DNA from: Blautia sp. An81
GTDB lineage: Bacteria > Bacillota > Clostridia > Lachnospirales > Lachnospiraceae
Reading direction: 5' to 3'
DNA: 57,951 nucleotides
Assembly (NCBI RefSeq): GCF_002161285.1
Contig: NZ_NFHH01000024.1
Coordinates: 1 to 57,951 of the forward strand
Shown one piece after another: positions 8,276-16,800 of this stretch (the stretch's first letter is position 1; every line of letters begins with the position of its first letter). The translations under genes were made by a program, and so were the position numbers. The notes under the pieces were generated by a model that saw only the letters and a program-made list of their open reading frames with translations, was not told the origin of the DNA and did not search any database.

Positions 8276-8304
8276 ATTCTATCCCACCGAGTCCATATAT
8301 ACAA
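8276..8304 (-). promoter_or_regulatory. probable promoter of the GH13 amylase gene
   Basis: On the minus strand, TTGTAT (8299-8304) and TAGAAT (8276-8281) are 17 bases apart. A second TATAAT-like box at 8263-8268 lies further down without a matching -35. Confidence 0.6.
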
Positions 8305-8345
8305 CTACTTTTTCCACGGATTTTTCGTACATTTTTTGTCAAAGT

Positions 8346-8375
8346 AAAACAGCCAGTCTATCGACTGGCTGTTTT
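8346..8375. terminator. bidirectional terminator
   Basis: AAAACAGCCAGTC and GACTGGCTGTTTT form a perfect 13-base stem with a 4-base loop; A/T runs flank both sides. On the minus strand it closes the long ftsH operon, about 200 bases past the ftsH stop. Confidence 0.88.
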
Positions 8376-8572
8376 GGAGAAGGTATTTCTTCTTATGGGG
8401 TGTAGCAAAAACTATATAATGTATTGGGGGGTTTTTACAGTAATTATAATAGCATGACCCGAAAAAAAAGTGTGCACAATCTTGACTTTTTTTCGTAGTT
8501 TTTTTTGACCATTTTTAACATAACTGGTCCTTCCACTTTTATCCATTCTGAGAAATTCTGCATAAAACCCCA

Positions 8573-10381
8573 TTAAAACAAGGCTTCAAACTCTTCCCTG
8601 CCGATTTTTTCTTTCTCAATCAGCAGATCTGCACACCTATGGAGAACCTCCTCATTCTGAGAAAGAATCTCTTTGGCTTTTTCATAGGCCTCGTCAATAA
8701 TCCGTTTTACTTCACTGTCAATAAGAGCGGCTGTCTGATCTGCATAGTTCTTCGTGTGTCCAAAGTCTCTTCCGATAAATACCTCGTCCTCGTCACCACC
8801 GTACTGGATCATTCCCACTTTTTCGGACATTCCGTACTGAGTTACCATAGCTCTGGCCATCTGGGTAGCCTGCTTAATATCCTGAGAAGCACCTGTTGTA
8901 ATATCGTGGAAAATCAATTCTTCCGCTACACGGCCTCCAAGATCCACCACAATATTCTCCAGCATTTTCTTCTTGCTGTTAAACATTTCATCCTGTTCTG
9001 GCAAAGGCATAGTATAACCTGCTGCTCCCATTCCCGTAGGAATAATGGAAATTGTATGGACCGGTCCCATCTCAGGAAGGAGATGGAAAAGAATGGCATG
9101 GCCCGCCTCATGGTAAGCTGTAATCTTCTTTTCCTTTTCAGAGATTACCCGGCTCTTCTTTTCCGCACCCAGCCCTGTCTTTATAAAGGCCTGGCGGATA
9201 TCTCCCTGATTAATAAAGAATCTGCCGTCCTTAGCGGTAATAATGGCAGCTTCATTCATAAGGTTCTCCAGATCTGCGCCAGTATAGCCGGCAGTAGTTC
9301 TGGCAATCTCTTTTAAGTCTACATCTTCTCCCAGAGGTTTTTTCGCCGCATGGACGCGGAGGATTTCTTCTCTTCCTTTAATGTCAGGACGGCCTACACC
9401 TACCTTTCGGTCAAAACGTCCCGGACGGAGAATAGCCGGATCCAGAATATCTACCCGGTTAGTGGCTGCCATAACAATAATGCCTTCATTTACTCCGAAA
9501 CCGTCCATTTCTACCAGAAGCTGGTTCAATGTCTGTTCCCTCTCATCATGACCTCCGCCCATGCCAGTCCCTCTCCGTCTGGCAACAGCATCAATCTCAT
9601 CGATAAATACAATACAGGGTGCATTCTTTTTGGCTTCTTCAAACAAATCTCTGACACGGGAGGCTCCTACTCCTACGAACATTTCCACAAAATCCGAACC
9701 GGAAATGGAGAAGAAAGGCACCCCTGCCTCCCCTGCAATGGCTTTTGCCAACAGTGTCTTTCCTGTTCCCGGAGGTCCTACAAGGAGAACGCCCTTGGGA
9801 ATTCTGGCCCCTACTTTTACATATTTCTGAGGCTCCTTTAAAAAATCTACAATCTCTTCCAGCTCTTCTTTTTCCTCCTGAAGGCCGGCTACATCTTTAA
9901 AGGTTACCTTTTTATCTGCATCTGTAGACATTTTCGCTCTGCTCTTGCCGAAATTCATCATCTTGGCATTGCTGCCACCTGACATCTGCCGGTTCATCAT
10001 ATTCATGATAACGATTACCAGAATGACTGTAAGGACCAGAGGGAGTACCGTAGCCATAATGGTATTATCACTTGGAACATCTGCCACCTGTACGGCAATA
10101 CCGCTCTCTCCTTCCAGCTCATCCTGAAGCTCTTTCACATCCAGAGAATAAAAGTTATGCTCATCCCCGTTCTTCATCCTGACAGTTACCTGGCCTGTAG
10201 GAATCTCTCTGTTGGGGCTGATATATACCTGAGACACTTCTTCTTCCTCAATATCCTGCCAAAAGGCCTGCTCTGTGTAGCTGTAGTCCCGTGTCATCTG
10301 TCTGGAAATAAACCAGAAGCCCAGCACCACCAACAACAGCAGCAGTGCCGCCGGTATCCAGTTTCTTGCCTGCTTATTCAC
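8573..10381 (-). CDS. ftsH: ATP-dependent zinc metalloprotease FtsH
   Basis: A 602-residue membrane AAA+ protease that degrades misfolded membrane and regulatory proteins. Two membrane segments (about 11-25 and 108-127) enclose a roughly 80-residue extracellular domain. The AAA module has Walker A GPPGTGKT (202-209), Walker [10 protein letters not shown] and the SRH region ([20 protein letters not shown]). The zinc site is HEAGH (424-428), and the helical protease domain ends with EEFEALF. The start is GTG at 10379-10381 with GAGAGGAG upstream. It is the last gene of the tilS-hpt-ftsH run, the same order as in Bacillus. Confidence 0.97.
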   Translation of the reverse strand: MNKQARNWIPAALLLLLVVLGFWFISRQMTRDYSYTEQAFWQDIEEEEVSQVYISPNREIPTGQVTVRMKNGDEHNFYSLDVKELQDELEGESGIAVQVADVPSDNTIMATVLPLVLTVILVIVIMNMMNRQMSGGSNAKMMNFGKSRAKMSTDADKKVTFKDVAGLQEEKEELEEIVDFLKEPQKYVKVGARIPKGVLLVGPPGTGKTLLAKAIAGEAGVPFFSISGSDFVEMFVGVGASRVRDLFEEAKKNAPCIVFIDEIDAVARRRGTGMGGGHDEREQTLNQLLVEMDGFGVNEGIIVMAATNRVDILDPAILRPGRFDRKVGVGRPDIKGREEILRVHAAKKPLGEDVDLKEIARTTAGYTGADLENLMNEAAIITAKDGRFFINQGDIRQAFIKTGLGAEKKSRVISEKEKKITAYHEAGHAILFHLLPEMGPVHTISIIPTGMGAAGYTMPLPEQDEMFNSKKKMLENIVVDLGGRVAEELIFHDITTGASQDIKQATQMARAMVTQYGMSEKVGMIQYGGDEDEVFIGRDFGHTKNYADQTAALIDSEVKRIIDEAYEKAKEILSQNEEVLHRCADLLIEKEKIGREEFEALF

Positions 10382-10427
10382 CTTGTTGTTTCTCCTCTCT
10401 TTCCATATTCAAGTCTGTAACTGCCTC

Positions 10428-10949
10428 TCAAAATTCTACTACACCGATATAAGGCAGGTTTCTGTATTTCTGAGCATAGTCCAATCCATATCCCACTACA
10501 AACTCGTCTGGGATGTTAAAGCATACATAGTCTACTTTTACATCCTTCACTCTTCTCTCCGGTTTATCCAGAAGGGTGCACAGATGAATACTGGCAGGAT
10601 GTCTCTGTTTCAGGATTTCAATCAGATGACTCAGAGTGCGTCCGGAGTCAATAATATCCTCAACGATCAGTACATCCTTTCCCTCTATAGTTTCATCCAG
10701 ATCTTTTACAATACGCACAACACCGCTGGAGCTGGTATCATCTCCATAGCTGGACACAGACATAAAATCAAGAGTTACTGGTACTGTCACTCTTTTGGCC
10801 AGTTCACAGGTAAAAAATACACCGCCTTTGAGCACACATATCATATGCACGGATTTCCCTTCATAATCTCTGCTGATCTGCTCCCCGATCTCACAGATCC
10901 GCCTATCTACTTCTTCTTCGCTTAACAGCTGACGGATTCTTTCACTCAT
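10428..10949 (-). CDS. hpt: hypoxanthine-guanine phosphoribosyltransferase
   Basis: A 173-residue purine salvage enzyme converting hypoxanthine or guanine plus PRPP to IMP or GMP. The PRPP-binding signature VLIVEDIIDSGRTL and the N-terminal VLKGGVFF loop are intact; the length is normal. The start ATG overlaps the last 8 bases of tilS (...GATGAGTGA), so translation is probably coupled. The tilS-hpt-ftsH arrangement is conserved across Firmicutes. Confidence 0.96.
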   Translation of the reverse strand: MSERIRQLLSEEEVDRRICEIGEQISRDYEGKSVHMICVLKGGVFFTCELAKRVTVPVTLDFMSVSSYGDDTSSSGVVRIVKDLDETIEGKDVLIVEDIIDSGRTLSHLIEILKQRHPASIHLCTLLDKPERRVKDVKVDYVCFNIPDEFVVGYGLDYAQKYRNLPYIGVVEF

Positions 10950-12303
10950 CTTCCCTTACTCCTTTTACATGTACTTCTAACACTTCTTTTGTCTGACTTG
11001 TAATCTTATAATACTCGCTGATACGGCAGCCTACTGCCCACAAAATATGGGAGCCTTCTGCCAGAAGAGTTATCTTTTCCCGTTCTTCCCGTGGAATCTT
11101 ACAGTCAATAAAATAGTCTTTCAGCTTTTTCCTTCCTCCCTGAGCATTAACTGTAAGGTAATCTCCCGGAAGGCGGAATCTTACTTCAAGGCCGTCTTTT
11201 ATTTTATCATAATCAAACCATTTCGTATATGTTTTTTCCGGAATTTGCTGTTTTTCATAGGGAAAAATCCGGAATTCCAGAGGAGCCGGTTCTTTTTCTT
11301 TTTCACCAGCTTTTCCTATGGAAAGACTTCCATAGGTCTGCCGGGCAGTAAGGCCATAGGGAAGGGATGCCGCAGCTCCCGTAGCTCCCCTGAAGAGTTT
11401 TTTCAACGTTTCCACATGGATTCTGGAAATATCCTTTCGCCTCCCTGCCGCCAGAGACAGAACCTTCAGCAGAACATACTCTTCCATGATCTCCTCCTCA
11501 GAAAGAAGCTCTTTTCTGACATAGAATTTCCCGCCTTTTTCTTCTACATATCTCTCGAAAAGGCTGTCTGCCTGTCTCTGAAGATATCCCTCTATCTTCC
11601 TCATATATCCTGCCGCAGCGCCTATATGCTCCACTGCCCGGGGATTGATCTTCTCCATTTCCGGGATAACTGCCTGCCGGAGCCTGTTCCTGGTGTAAGA
11701 AAGGTCCTGGTTCGTGCTGTCCTCCATCCAGGAAATCCCTCGGCTCTCCAAATATTCTTGTATTTCTCTTCTGGAAATACACAAAAGAGGCCGGATAAAA
11801 GTCCCCATTGTTCCCTGCTGTACAGGTTGGATTCCTCCAAGGCCCCCAGCCCCGGTTCCCCGTATCAGATTATGAAGGACTGTCTCTGCGTTATCATTTT
11901 GGTGATGAGCCAGAGCAATCCCAGACTCCTCCGGCCCAAGCCCCAGTCTCCTGCGTTCTTCTTCGAAGGCCCTGTGTCTTGCCTCCCGTCCTGCTTCTTC
12001 CAGGGAAAGTTTCTCTTCTGCTGCGATTTTTGGCACCGGATAGCTGTATATCCTGAGAGGAATACTCTCTTTCTCACACAGCTGTCTGGTAAATTCCTGG
12101 TCCCGCCAGGCTTCTTCTCCCCGTATCCCATGGTTCACATGGATTCCGTGAAGGAAAAACTCACATCTTTTCTGATATTCTTTTAACAAAAACAACAGGC
12201 ATACCGAATCTGCCCCGCCGGAAATTCCAAGGAGCACATGGCTGCCCGTTTCTATCATATGTTGTTCTTCTATATAAGAAAATACCTTCTCTTCTATCTT
12301 CAT
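10942..12303 (-). CDS. tilS: tRNA(Ile)-lysidine synthetase
   Basis: A 453-residue enzyme that converts the wobble C of tRNA-Ile(CAU) to lysidine using ATP and lysine. The N-type PP-loop ATPase motif GISGGADS is near residue 26. LAHHQNDNAETVL and the conserved GIQP and ST.NQDLSYTRNRLR segments follow, then the C-terminal TilS domain (KLKDYFIDCKIPREER). It lies 10 bases downstream of the spoIIE-like gene and overlaps hpt. Confidence 0.96.
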   Translation of the reverse strand: MKIEEKVFSYIEEQHMIETGSHVLLGISGGADSVCLLFLLKEYQKRCEFFLHGIHVNHGIRGEEAWRDQEFTRQLCEKESIPLRIYSYPVPKIAAEEKLSLEEAGREARHRAFEEERRRLGLGPEESGIALAHHQNDNAETVLHNLIRGTGAGGLGGIQPVQQGTMGTFIRPLLCISRREIQEYLESRGISWMEDSTNQDLSYTRNRLRQAVIPEMEKINPRAVEHIGAAAGYMRKIEGYLQRQADSLFERYVEEKGGKFYVRKELLSEEEIMEEYVLLKVLSLAAGRRKDISRIHVETLKKLFRGATGAAASLPYGLTARQTYGSLSIGKAGEKEKEPAPLEFRIFPYEKQQIPEKTYTKWFDYDKIKDGLEVRFRLPGDYLTVNAQGGRKKLKDYFIDCKIPREEREKITLLAEGSHILWAVGCRISEYYKITSQTKEVLEVHVKGVREDE

Positions 12304-12313
12304 CTTTTTGTAT

Positions 12314-13801
12314 CTATTTCCTCCATAATCCAGCCGCCAGTACGGTCATATCGTCTGTAGCCTTATATTCACAGTATGTAAGAACCCGTTCCAGAATACC
12401 TTTTCCAAGTTCCTGAGCCGCACTGGTATTGACCTCCATAATGATTTCTTTCATGGTTTCCTCTGGTTCCTCTCCTGGCAGAGCATCTAAAACCCCATCT
12501 GTGACCATGATAAGGAAATCTCCTTCATACAGTTTTTTTGTGGAAGACTCGAAGTCTGCCTGCTGCACCAGTCCCAGCCCCAGACTTGTAGAAGAAATCG
12601 CCTCTACCCAGTGGCTCCTCTTAATAAAGGTTGTGGATGCTCCTGCTTTTAAAAAATGACACATACCAGAATATAGGTCCACAATAGAAATATCCACTGT
12701 AGAAAACCTGCCATTGCGATTCTTCAGGTTCAATACAGAATTCACCATTTTGGCCGCTGTCTCTCCTGAAAATCCTGCTTCTACCAGCTGTTCCAGGGTA
12801 TCCACTACAGTCTCACTCTCCCTGGATGCTTCCAGACCAGATCCCATCCCGTCAGAAAGGCAGATGAAAAACTGCCCGTTTTCTTCCACAGCGCAGGTAT
12901 AATTATCCCCGGATACCGTTTCCTTGTCCTTGGTTATTTTTGCAGCTCCATAGAGGATTTTAAAATTTACTTCCTCTACAAATCCCAGGACCCCATAGTC
13001 TTTGGTAATAAGGCTTTTCCCCTCTGTTCTCACTGTCATCCGGCTGCCGCATAATTCTGAAAGCACTGCTGCCGCTTCAGCGGCAGGTATACAGCTGCCT
13101 CCTCTGGTGCAAAATTCTCCATAGTATCTCTGTTTTCCGTCAGGCTGCTCCAGGGTCCATAGATTTCTCACTCTGATGTGCCGTTTTTTAAGTTTTCTGG
13201 CGAAGTCATCCCGAAACTGCATGTCTGCTTCGGTCATATCAAAAAGGTCTCTTGACAGATATTTCATCAGCTGAGCCATTTCTCCCAGCTGCTGGGCCAC
13301 TGCCATTCTGTTTTCCAAGAGTTTATTATTCCATATCAGATTCTGGCGTTCTCTGTCCATGATTCTCTGCAGCTCCTGCACCAGCTTTCCCTGATTGATG
13401 CAAACACCTGTCAGATCTGCCCTGGCTTTTCTCAGCTTTTCCTCGTCATTCTCTTCCATGATCCGCAGAAGGCCATAAAACCGCTGATAAGTTTGGGGAT
13501 AGTGCTGAGTCCAGCACACCTGATTCAGGTGGCATTTCCTGCATACCCCTTCTCTGGCCTCCTCGATCAGATCTTTCAGTTCCGAACTGGAGAGGTAATC
13601 CTTTCTGCAGGGCATGCCGTAGAAGCTGTTTGCCAGCTTTTGGAAGGATTCTGCATAGCGCTGCATTTTTTCTTTCTGTGGATGCCGGTCATAGTCCAAA
13701 GCTGCTGCACTTTTTTTCATTTCTGAAAAAATAGTTTTTGCCATGTCACGTAATAGCAGCAGTACACTGATTACGAGCATGGCAATTATCCATTCCTGCA
13801 T
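12314..13801 (-). CDS. spoIIE: SpoIIE-type PP2C phosphatase with a single membrane segment
   Basis: By position (between divIC and tilS) and domains this is the sporulation phosphatase SpoIIE, which dephosphorylates SpoIIAA to free sigma-F in the forespore. The C-terminal half is a PP2C/SpoIIE domain with SDGMGSGLEA and IMVTDGVLDALPGEE. The middle region carries the CRKCHLNQVCW motif typical of SpoIIE region II. It has 495 residues against roughly 800 in B. subtilis: the ten-helix N-terminal membrane domain is missing, leaving one helix (about residues 3-19). ATG at 13799-13801 is chosen because AGGGAGGG lies just upstream; an in-frame start 8 codons earlier is less likely. Nothing suggests an upstream missing piece, since only 116 bases separate it from divIC. 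Confidence 0.85.
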   Translation of the reverse strand: MQEWIIAMLVISVLLLLRDMAKTIFSEMKKSAAALDYDRHPQKEKMQRYAESFQKLANSFYGMPCRKDYLSSSELKDLIEEAREGVCRKCHLNQVCWTQHYPQTYQRFYGLLRIMEENDEEKLRKARADLTGVCINQGKLVQELQRIMDRERQNLIWNNKLLENRMAVAQQLGEMAQLMKYLSRDLFDMTEADMQFRDDFARKLKKRHIRVRNLWTLEQPDGKQRYYGEFCTRGGSCIPAAEAAAVLSELCGSRMTVRTEGKSLITKDYGVLGFVEEVNFKILYGAAKITKDKETVSGDNYTCAVEENGQFFICLSDGMGSGLEASRESETVVDTLEQLVEAGFSGETAAKMVNSVLNLKNRNGRFSTVDISIVDLYSGMCHFLKAGASTTFIKRSHWVEAISSTSLGLGLVQQADFESSTKKLYEGDFLIMVTDGVLDALPGEEPEETMKEIIMEVNTSAAQELGKGILERVLTYCEYKATDDMTVLAAGLWRK

Positions 13802-13917
13802 CTTTTTCCCTCCCTGAATAAGCAACCGCTATCAAAAGAGTATTATAGATGCTTTTCTCTCTGAACTTTGTCAAAAACCGTCTCCTGAACATAAAAACTT
13901 TCAGACAAAATCCGATT

Positions 13918-14331
13918 TTATCCTTCTGCTTCCTCCTGGTCAGAGCTTTCCGTCTGAGCTTTTTGCTCCTCCTGTGTGCTCTGGTCCTTCTGGGAATCCT
14001 CTGTCTGGGAAGTACTGTCCTCCTGCTGAGAGTCTTCTCCCTCTTTAAAGACAATCTCGTTCTCTTTCACCAGACCCAGCTTCTCTCTGGCTGTTTCTTC
14101 CACATATTCATCTGTTTTCATATATTCTTTCAGATCATCAATCTCCGTAGTCCGGCCTTCTTCTTCCTCAATCTGTCTGTCCAGATCATCAATCTGGGAA
14201 TTATAAGAAGAAAGCTGGCTCTCCAGCGCAACACTCTTCCCCATCATTCCCACAAACAGAAGACCGACCACAAAGGTAATGCTAATCATTGCAATTCTGC
14301 TTTGTGATCTTCTTTTTTTTGCTTTTTTCAT
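13918..14331 (-). CDS. divIC: DivIC/FtsB-family septum formation initiator
   Basis: A 137-residue bitopic division protein. A basic cytoplasmic head (MKKAKKRRSQSR) is followed by one membrane helix (about 13-33) and a coiled coil (SQLSSYNSQIDDLDRQIEEE). A short conserved segment EYVEETAREKLGLVKENEIVF comes next in two parts, then an unusual acidic Gln/Ser/Glu-rich tail of about 40 residues (from EGEDSQQED to the end). DivIC forms a trimer with FtsL and DivIB at the septum. The start lies 50 bases inside the end of yabQ, and the location matches divIC in Bacillus. Confidence 0.85.
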   Translation of the reverse strand: MKKAKKRRSQSRIAMISITFVVGLLFVGMMGKSVALESQLSSYNSQIDDLDRQIEEEEGRTTEIDDLKEYMKTDEYVEETAREKLGLVKENEIVFKEGEDSQQEDSTSQTEDSQKDQSTQEEQKAQTESSDQEEAEG

Positions 14332-14770
14332 TCCAACGCTTCCTGATTCTTTGTATGGGCTTTTGTTTATATAGGGAAATTTTAACTCTACCCAGCCAAA
14401 ATTTCAACCTTTTTCTGCATATTCTAATAGGCCTTCCCATTATTCCCAGGAACCTGCCTATTTTCCTCAATACAGCAGAAATATATTTCACCAAAATCCT
14501 ACTGGGACCGGCATGATACAGCAAAGCTCCCACTGCTGTAAAAATGAGAACATAAATCCGTATCCTGCCGTCATTCTCCCGATAAATCAGGCCAAACAAA
14601 TATATCCCTGAAACACACCAGTACAGAATATCTTCTATCCCAACCCAGAAAGGGTTGTGATCTGCAATGTTTCTGAAAATGCGGAGAACATCATAACAAA
14701 CCGCCAGAAAGACACCGGCCAGGAAGGCATCTGCCGCCAGCAGCAGTTCTCCATGCATATAACTGCTCAT
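14282..14770 (-). CDS. yabQ: spore cortex biosynthesis protein YabQ
   Basis: A 162-residue, four-helix membrane protein of the YabQ family, needed for spore cortex formation. The N-terminal part (LLLAADAFLAGVFLAVCYD, then VLRIFRN) is the usual signature and a basic tail follows the last helix. ATG at 14770 lies three bases past the yabP stop; there is no strong ribosome site, so translation is probably coupled to yabP. A second in-frame ATG is at 14758. Confidence 0.86.
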   Translation of the reverse strand: MSSYMHGELLLAADAFLAGVFLAVCYDVLRIFRNIADHNPFWVGIEDILYWCVSGIYLFGLIYRENDGRIRIYVLIFTAVGALLYHAGPSRILVKYISAVLRKIGRFLGIMGRPIRICRKRLKFWLGRVKISLYKQKPIQRIRKRWNEKSKKKKITKQNCND

Positions 14771-14773
14771 AGG

Positions 14774-15058
14774 TCACTGAAACAGCCTTTTCAGCATTCC
14801 TTCTCCTCCTTTGGCTTTGGTAATCCCCTGGCTGTATACAAGACTGTCTACTTTTCCCTCTATATCTACCTCCTGTTTCTCCAGATCCAGACGGGTCACA
14901 TGGAGTCCTTCCCCTTTTATGGAAAGGGTACCGGCCTCCGTCACCAGACTGATTTCCTTTTCATCAAAAGAATTCACATCACGCACACCCTGGATGCAGC
15001 CTTTCTTCCGATCCGTTAGCTGCAGAGAGTGAGCTTTTCTGTTCTGCTTTTCCTCCAA
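14774..15058 (-). CDS. yabP: sporulation protein YabP
   Basis: A 94-residue YabP/YqfC-family protein required for the spore cortex or coat under sigma-E. Family features are HSLQLTDRKKGCIQGVRDV and the GEGLHVTRLDLEKQEVDIEG segment. The frame opens with TTG at 15056-15058, whose GGAGG would itself be the ribosome site, and no ATG lies near, so the exact start is uncertain. A large hairpin directly precedes the frame. The gene is co-directional with yabQ. Confidence 0.82.
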   Translation of the reverse strand: MEEKQNRKAHSLQLTDRKKGCIQGVRDVNSFDEKEISLVTEAGTLSIKGEGLHVTRLDLEKQEVDIEGKVDSLVYSQGITKAKGGEGMLKRLFQ

Positions 15059-15063
15059 AAGAA

Positions 15064-15114
15064 AATCGATCCCCCATATTCTTTCCTTATGAAAGATTAT
15101 ATGGGAAATCGATT
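15064..15114 (-). terminator. long hairpin between rqcP and yabP
   Basis: AATCGAT...CCCATAT..CTTTC pairs with GAAAG..ATATGGG..ATCGATT over about 22 bases with only small bulges. On the minus strand it is followed by TTTTCTTTT, so it looks like a terminator separating the constitutive hup-rqcP transcript from the sporulation genes; it ends 6 bases before the yabP frame. Confidence 0.78.
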
Positions 15115-15125
15115 ATGAATATACC

Positions 15126-15365
15126 TTATAGGTATTTGAACAGCTCGCTGGCTGCTTCTTTTTTTACGGTTTCCTGTACGTCCAACACTTCTACCCGGAC
15201 ATTTCTGCTTCCGAACTGGATTTCCAGGATATCACCTGCCTTTACCTGAGCGGATGCTTTGGCTGGCTTTCCGTTTATCAGCACCCGGCCCGCATCACAG
15301 GCTTCATTGGCAACGGTCCTTCTTTTGATCAGCCTGGACACTTTTAAATATTTATCAAGTCTCAT
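15126..15365 (-). CDS. rqcP: S4-domain RNA-binding protein RqcP (YabO)
   Basis: A 79-residue single S4 domain (MRLDKYLKVSRLIKRRTVAN, then GRVLINGKPAKAS). RqcP works with RqcH in ribosome quality control, helping add alanine tails to stalled chains. Placement between hup and yabP is the same as yabO in Bacillus, supporting this over the Hsp15-type alternative. It starts 7 bases after hup. Confidence 0.92.
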   Translation of the reverse strand: MRLDKYLKVSRLIKRRTVANEACDAGRVLINGKPAKASAQVKAGDILEIQFGSRNVRVEVLDVQETVKKEAASELFKYL

Positions 15366-15372
15366 TCTGCTA

Positions 15373-15648
15373 TTATGCGTTCACTAAATCCTTTAAAGCT
15401 TTTCCAGCTTTGAACTTTGGAGTTTTAGAAGCTGCGATTGTCATAGTCTCGCCTGTCTGAGGATTTCTTCCTTCTCTTGCAGCTCTCTCAGAAACTTCAA
15501 AAGTACCGAATCCAACTAACTGAACTTTCTCACCTTTCTTCATTTCTTCAGATACAACATCAACGAAGGCTTTTAAAGCTGCTTCTGCGTCTTTTTTAGA
15601 TAACTGTGTTTTCTCTGCCATAGCAGCAACTAATTCTGTTCTGTTCAT
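15373..15648 (-). CDS. hup: DNA-binding protein HU
   Basis: A 91-residue HU/IHF-fold nucleoid protein. It begins MNRTELVAAMAEKT and carries the DNA-binding arm signature GFGTFEVSERAAREGRNPQT. AGGAGG precedes the ATG. It has its own strong promoter, and a hairpin in the 5' leader (GTCTACCGC...GCGGTCTAC, 15683-15703) may stabilise the message. Confidence 0.97.
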   Translation of the reverse strand: MNRTELVAAMAEKTQLSKKDAEAALKAFVDVVSEEMKKGEKVQLVGFGTFEVSERAAREGRNPQTGETMTIAASKTPKFKAGKALKDLVNA

Positions 15649-15709
15649 GAGTATTTCCTCCTAAATATAAATCACGCTATAAGTCTACCGCTACTGCGGT
15701 CTACAGTTA

Positions 15710-15738
15710 TTTATACCGTGTTTCCTATGGTTTGTCAA
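15710..15738 (-). promoter_or_regulatory. promoter of the hup-rqcP operon
   Basis: On the minus strand, TTGACA (15733-15738) and TATAAA (15710-15715) are 17 bases apart, about 60 bases upstream of hup. Confidence 0.9.
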
Positions 15739-15755
15739 GCATATCCCGAAATTTC

Positions 15756-16736
15756 TCAGGCCACAAAAATACTTTCCACAAAGTTTCTCCATTTTTCCTG
15801 CTGATCCTTCAGTTTTTCCAGTTTTTCTACGTTTTTTTCCGAAATCCAGGCTTTATTGTGGGTATAATAATAATTTGCCAGTTTCCAGTATTTCTCCGGA
15901 TAGGCAAACCGAATCCTAAGGTTTTCCATTTCCCCCCGGCTAAGAGGCCTGACCTGATGATAGGCCGTCAGGATTTTTTTTCCCAGCTCCAGATCCCACT
16001 GATGTTTTTCCAGGATTTTCCTCATGAAGCGGTATAGGTCTCCCACCTGGATGTCAAAGTTCCACTTATCAAAATTAGTCACTGCCTTGACTTCTCCCTC
16101 TGAAAACAGCACATTGTGCTGATTAAACTCCCCATGACAGACGGCCCCTCTCTCTAATTCTGCCTGGCGAAGTTCTTTGTAATCTGATGCCTCCAACCTT
16201 TTTACCGCCTCTTCACCATGTCCAAGAAAACAGCATACTGTATCCAGAAATTCCTGCTCAAACCGATTCTTTTTCCGCTTTCCGCATACAAATTTCCGGA
16301 TTTTACGCAGTTCTCTGTTATGTCTCTGAAATTCACTGCAAAGAGATTCCTTTACATAATGGCTTTCTACCGGCATACACATAACTTTATGTAAACTTGC
16401 CAGGGCCAGGGCCCCTTTGCAGATGTCTTCTTCGCTGCGGGTATCACATTCCCTTCCCTCATACCATTTTTTCACAATATAAGGAATATTCTCTCCATCT
16501 ATGGAGATATAAGAGCCTTCCTTATTGCACAATATCTGATCTGTCAATATGGGAGATGCGTCTGCAACTTTTTCTAAAAGTTTTGCCTGATACTCCAGCT
16601 TTCTGGGAGTTCCCCAGAATTCCCGGATCAGTACTAATTCCCCGCCTGTCTCACAGATCAAAGCCCCCCTTCCCCGGTATACGGCCCCGGTTTCCAGCCC
16701 ATACTGTTCCAACACACTAAGACCACGGTCATACAC
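15756..16736 (-). CDS. CotS-family spore coat protein (kinase-like fold)
   Basis: A 326-residue aminoglycoside-phosphotransferase-like protein of the CotS/YsxE spore-coat group. The Brenner-type catalytic loop CHGEFNQHNVLF and the metal-site equivalent VTNFDKWNFD are present, so an active kinase fold is possible. The N-lobe shows VYRGRGALICETGGELVLIRE. GTG at 16734-16736 has GGGGGAG 6 bases upstream. It is not in an obvious operon; neighbours are cca upstream and hup downstream. Coat function is inferred from the family. Confidence 0.8.
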   Translation of the reverse strand: MYDRGLSVLEQYGLETGAVYRGRGALICETGGELVLIREFWGTPRKLEYQAKLLEKVADASPILTDQILCNKEGSYISIDGENIPYIVKKWYEGRECDTRSEEDICKGALALASLHKVMCMPVESHYVKESLCSEFQRHNRELRKIRKFVCGKRKKNRFEQEFLDTVCCFLGHGEEAVKRLEASDYKELRQAELERGAVCHGEFNQHNVLFSEGEVKAVTNFDKWNFDIQVGDLYRFMRKILEKHQWDLELGKKILTAYHQVRPLSRGEMENLRIRFAYPEKYWKLANYYYTHNKAWISEKNVEKLEKLKDQQEKWRNFVESIFVA

Positions 16737-16800
16737 ATTTTTCTCCCCCTTTTTTCATGTCCCTTTCATTGTATGCAGGGGAGTCCGGGGTTAGAAGGGT

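Larger units (their letters stand above)
8196..8572. other. gene-free interval between ftsH and the GH13 gene
   Basis: This 377-base AT-rich stretch holds the promoter of the GH13 gene (8276-8304) and a strong symmetrical terminator (8346-8375). Between 8376 and 8572 there is only the 3' untranslated end of the ftsH operon, with T-rich runs; I see no ORF or RNA gene there. Confidence 0.7.
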
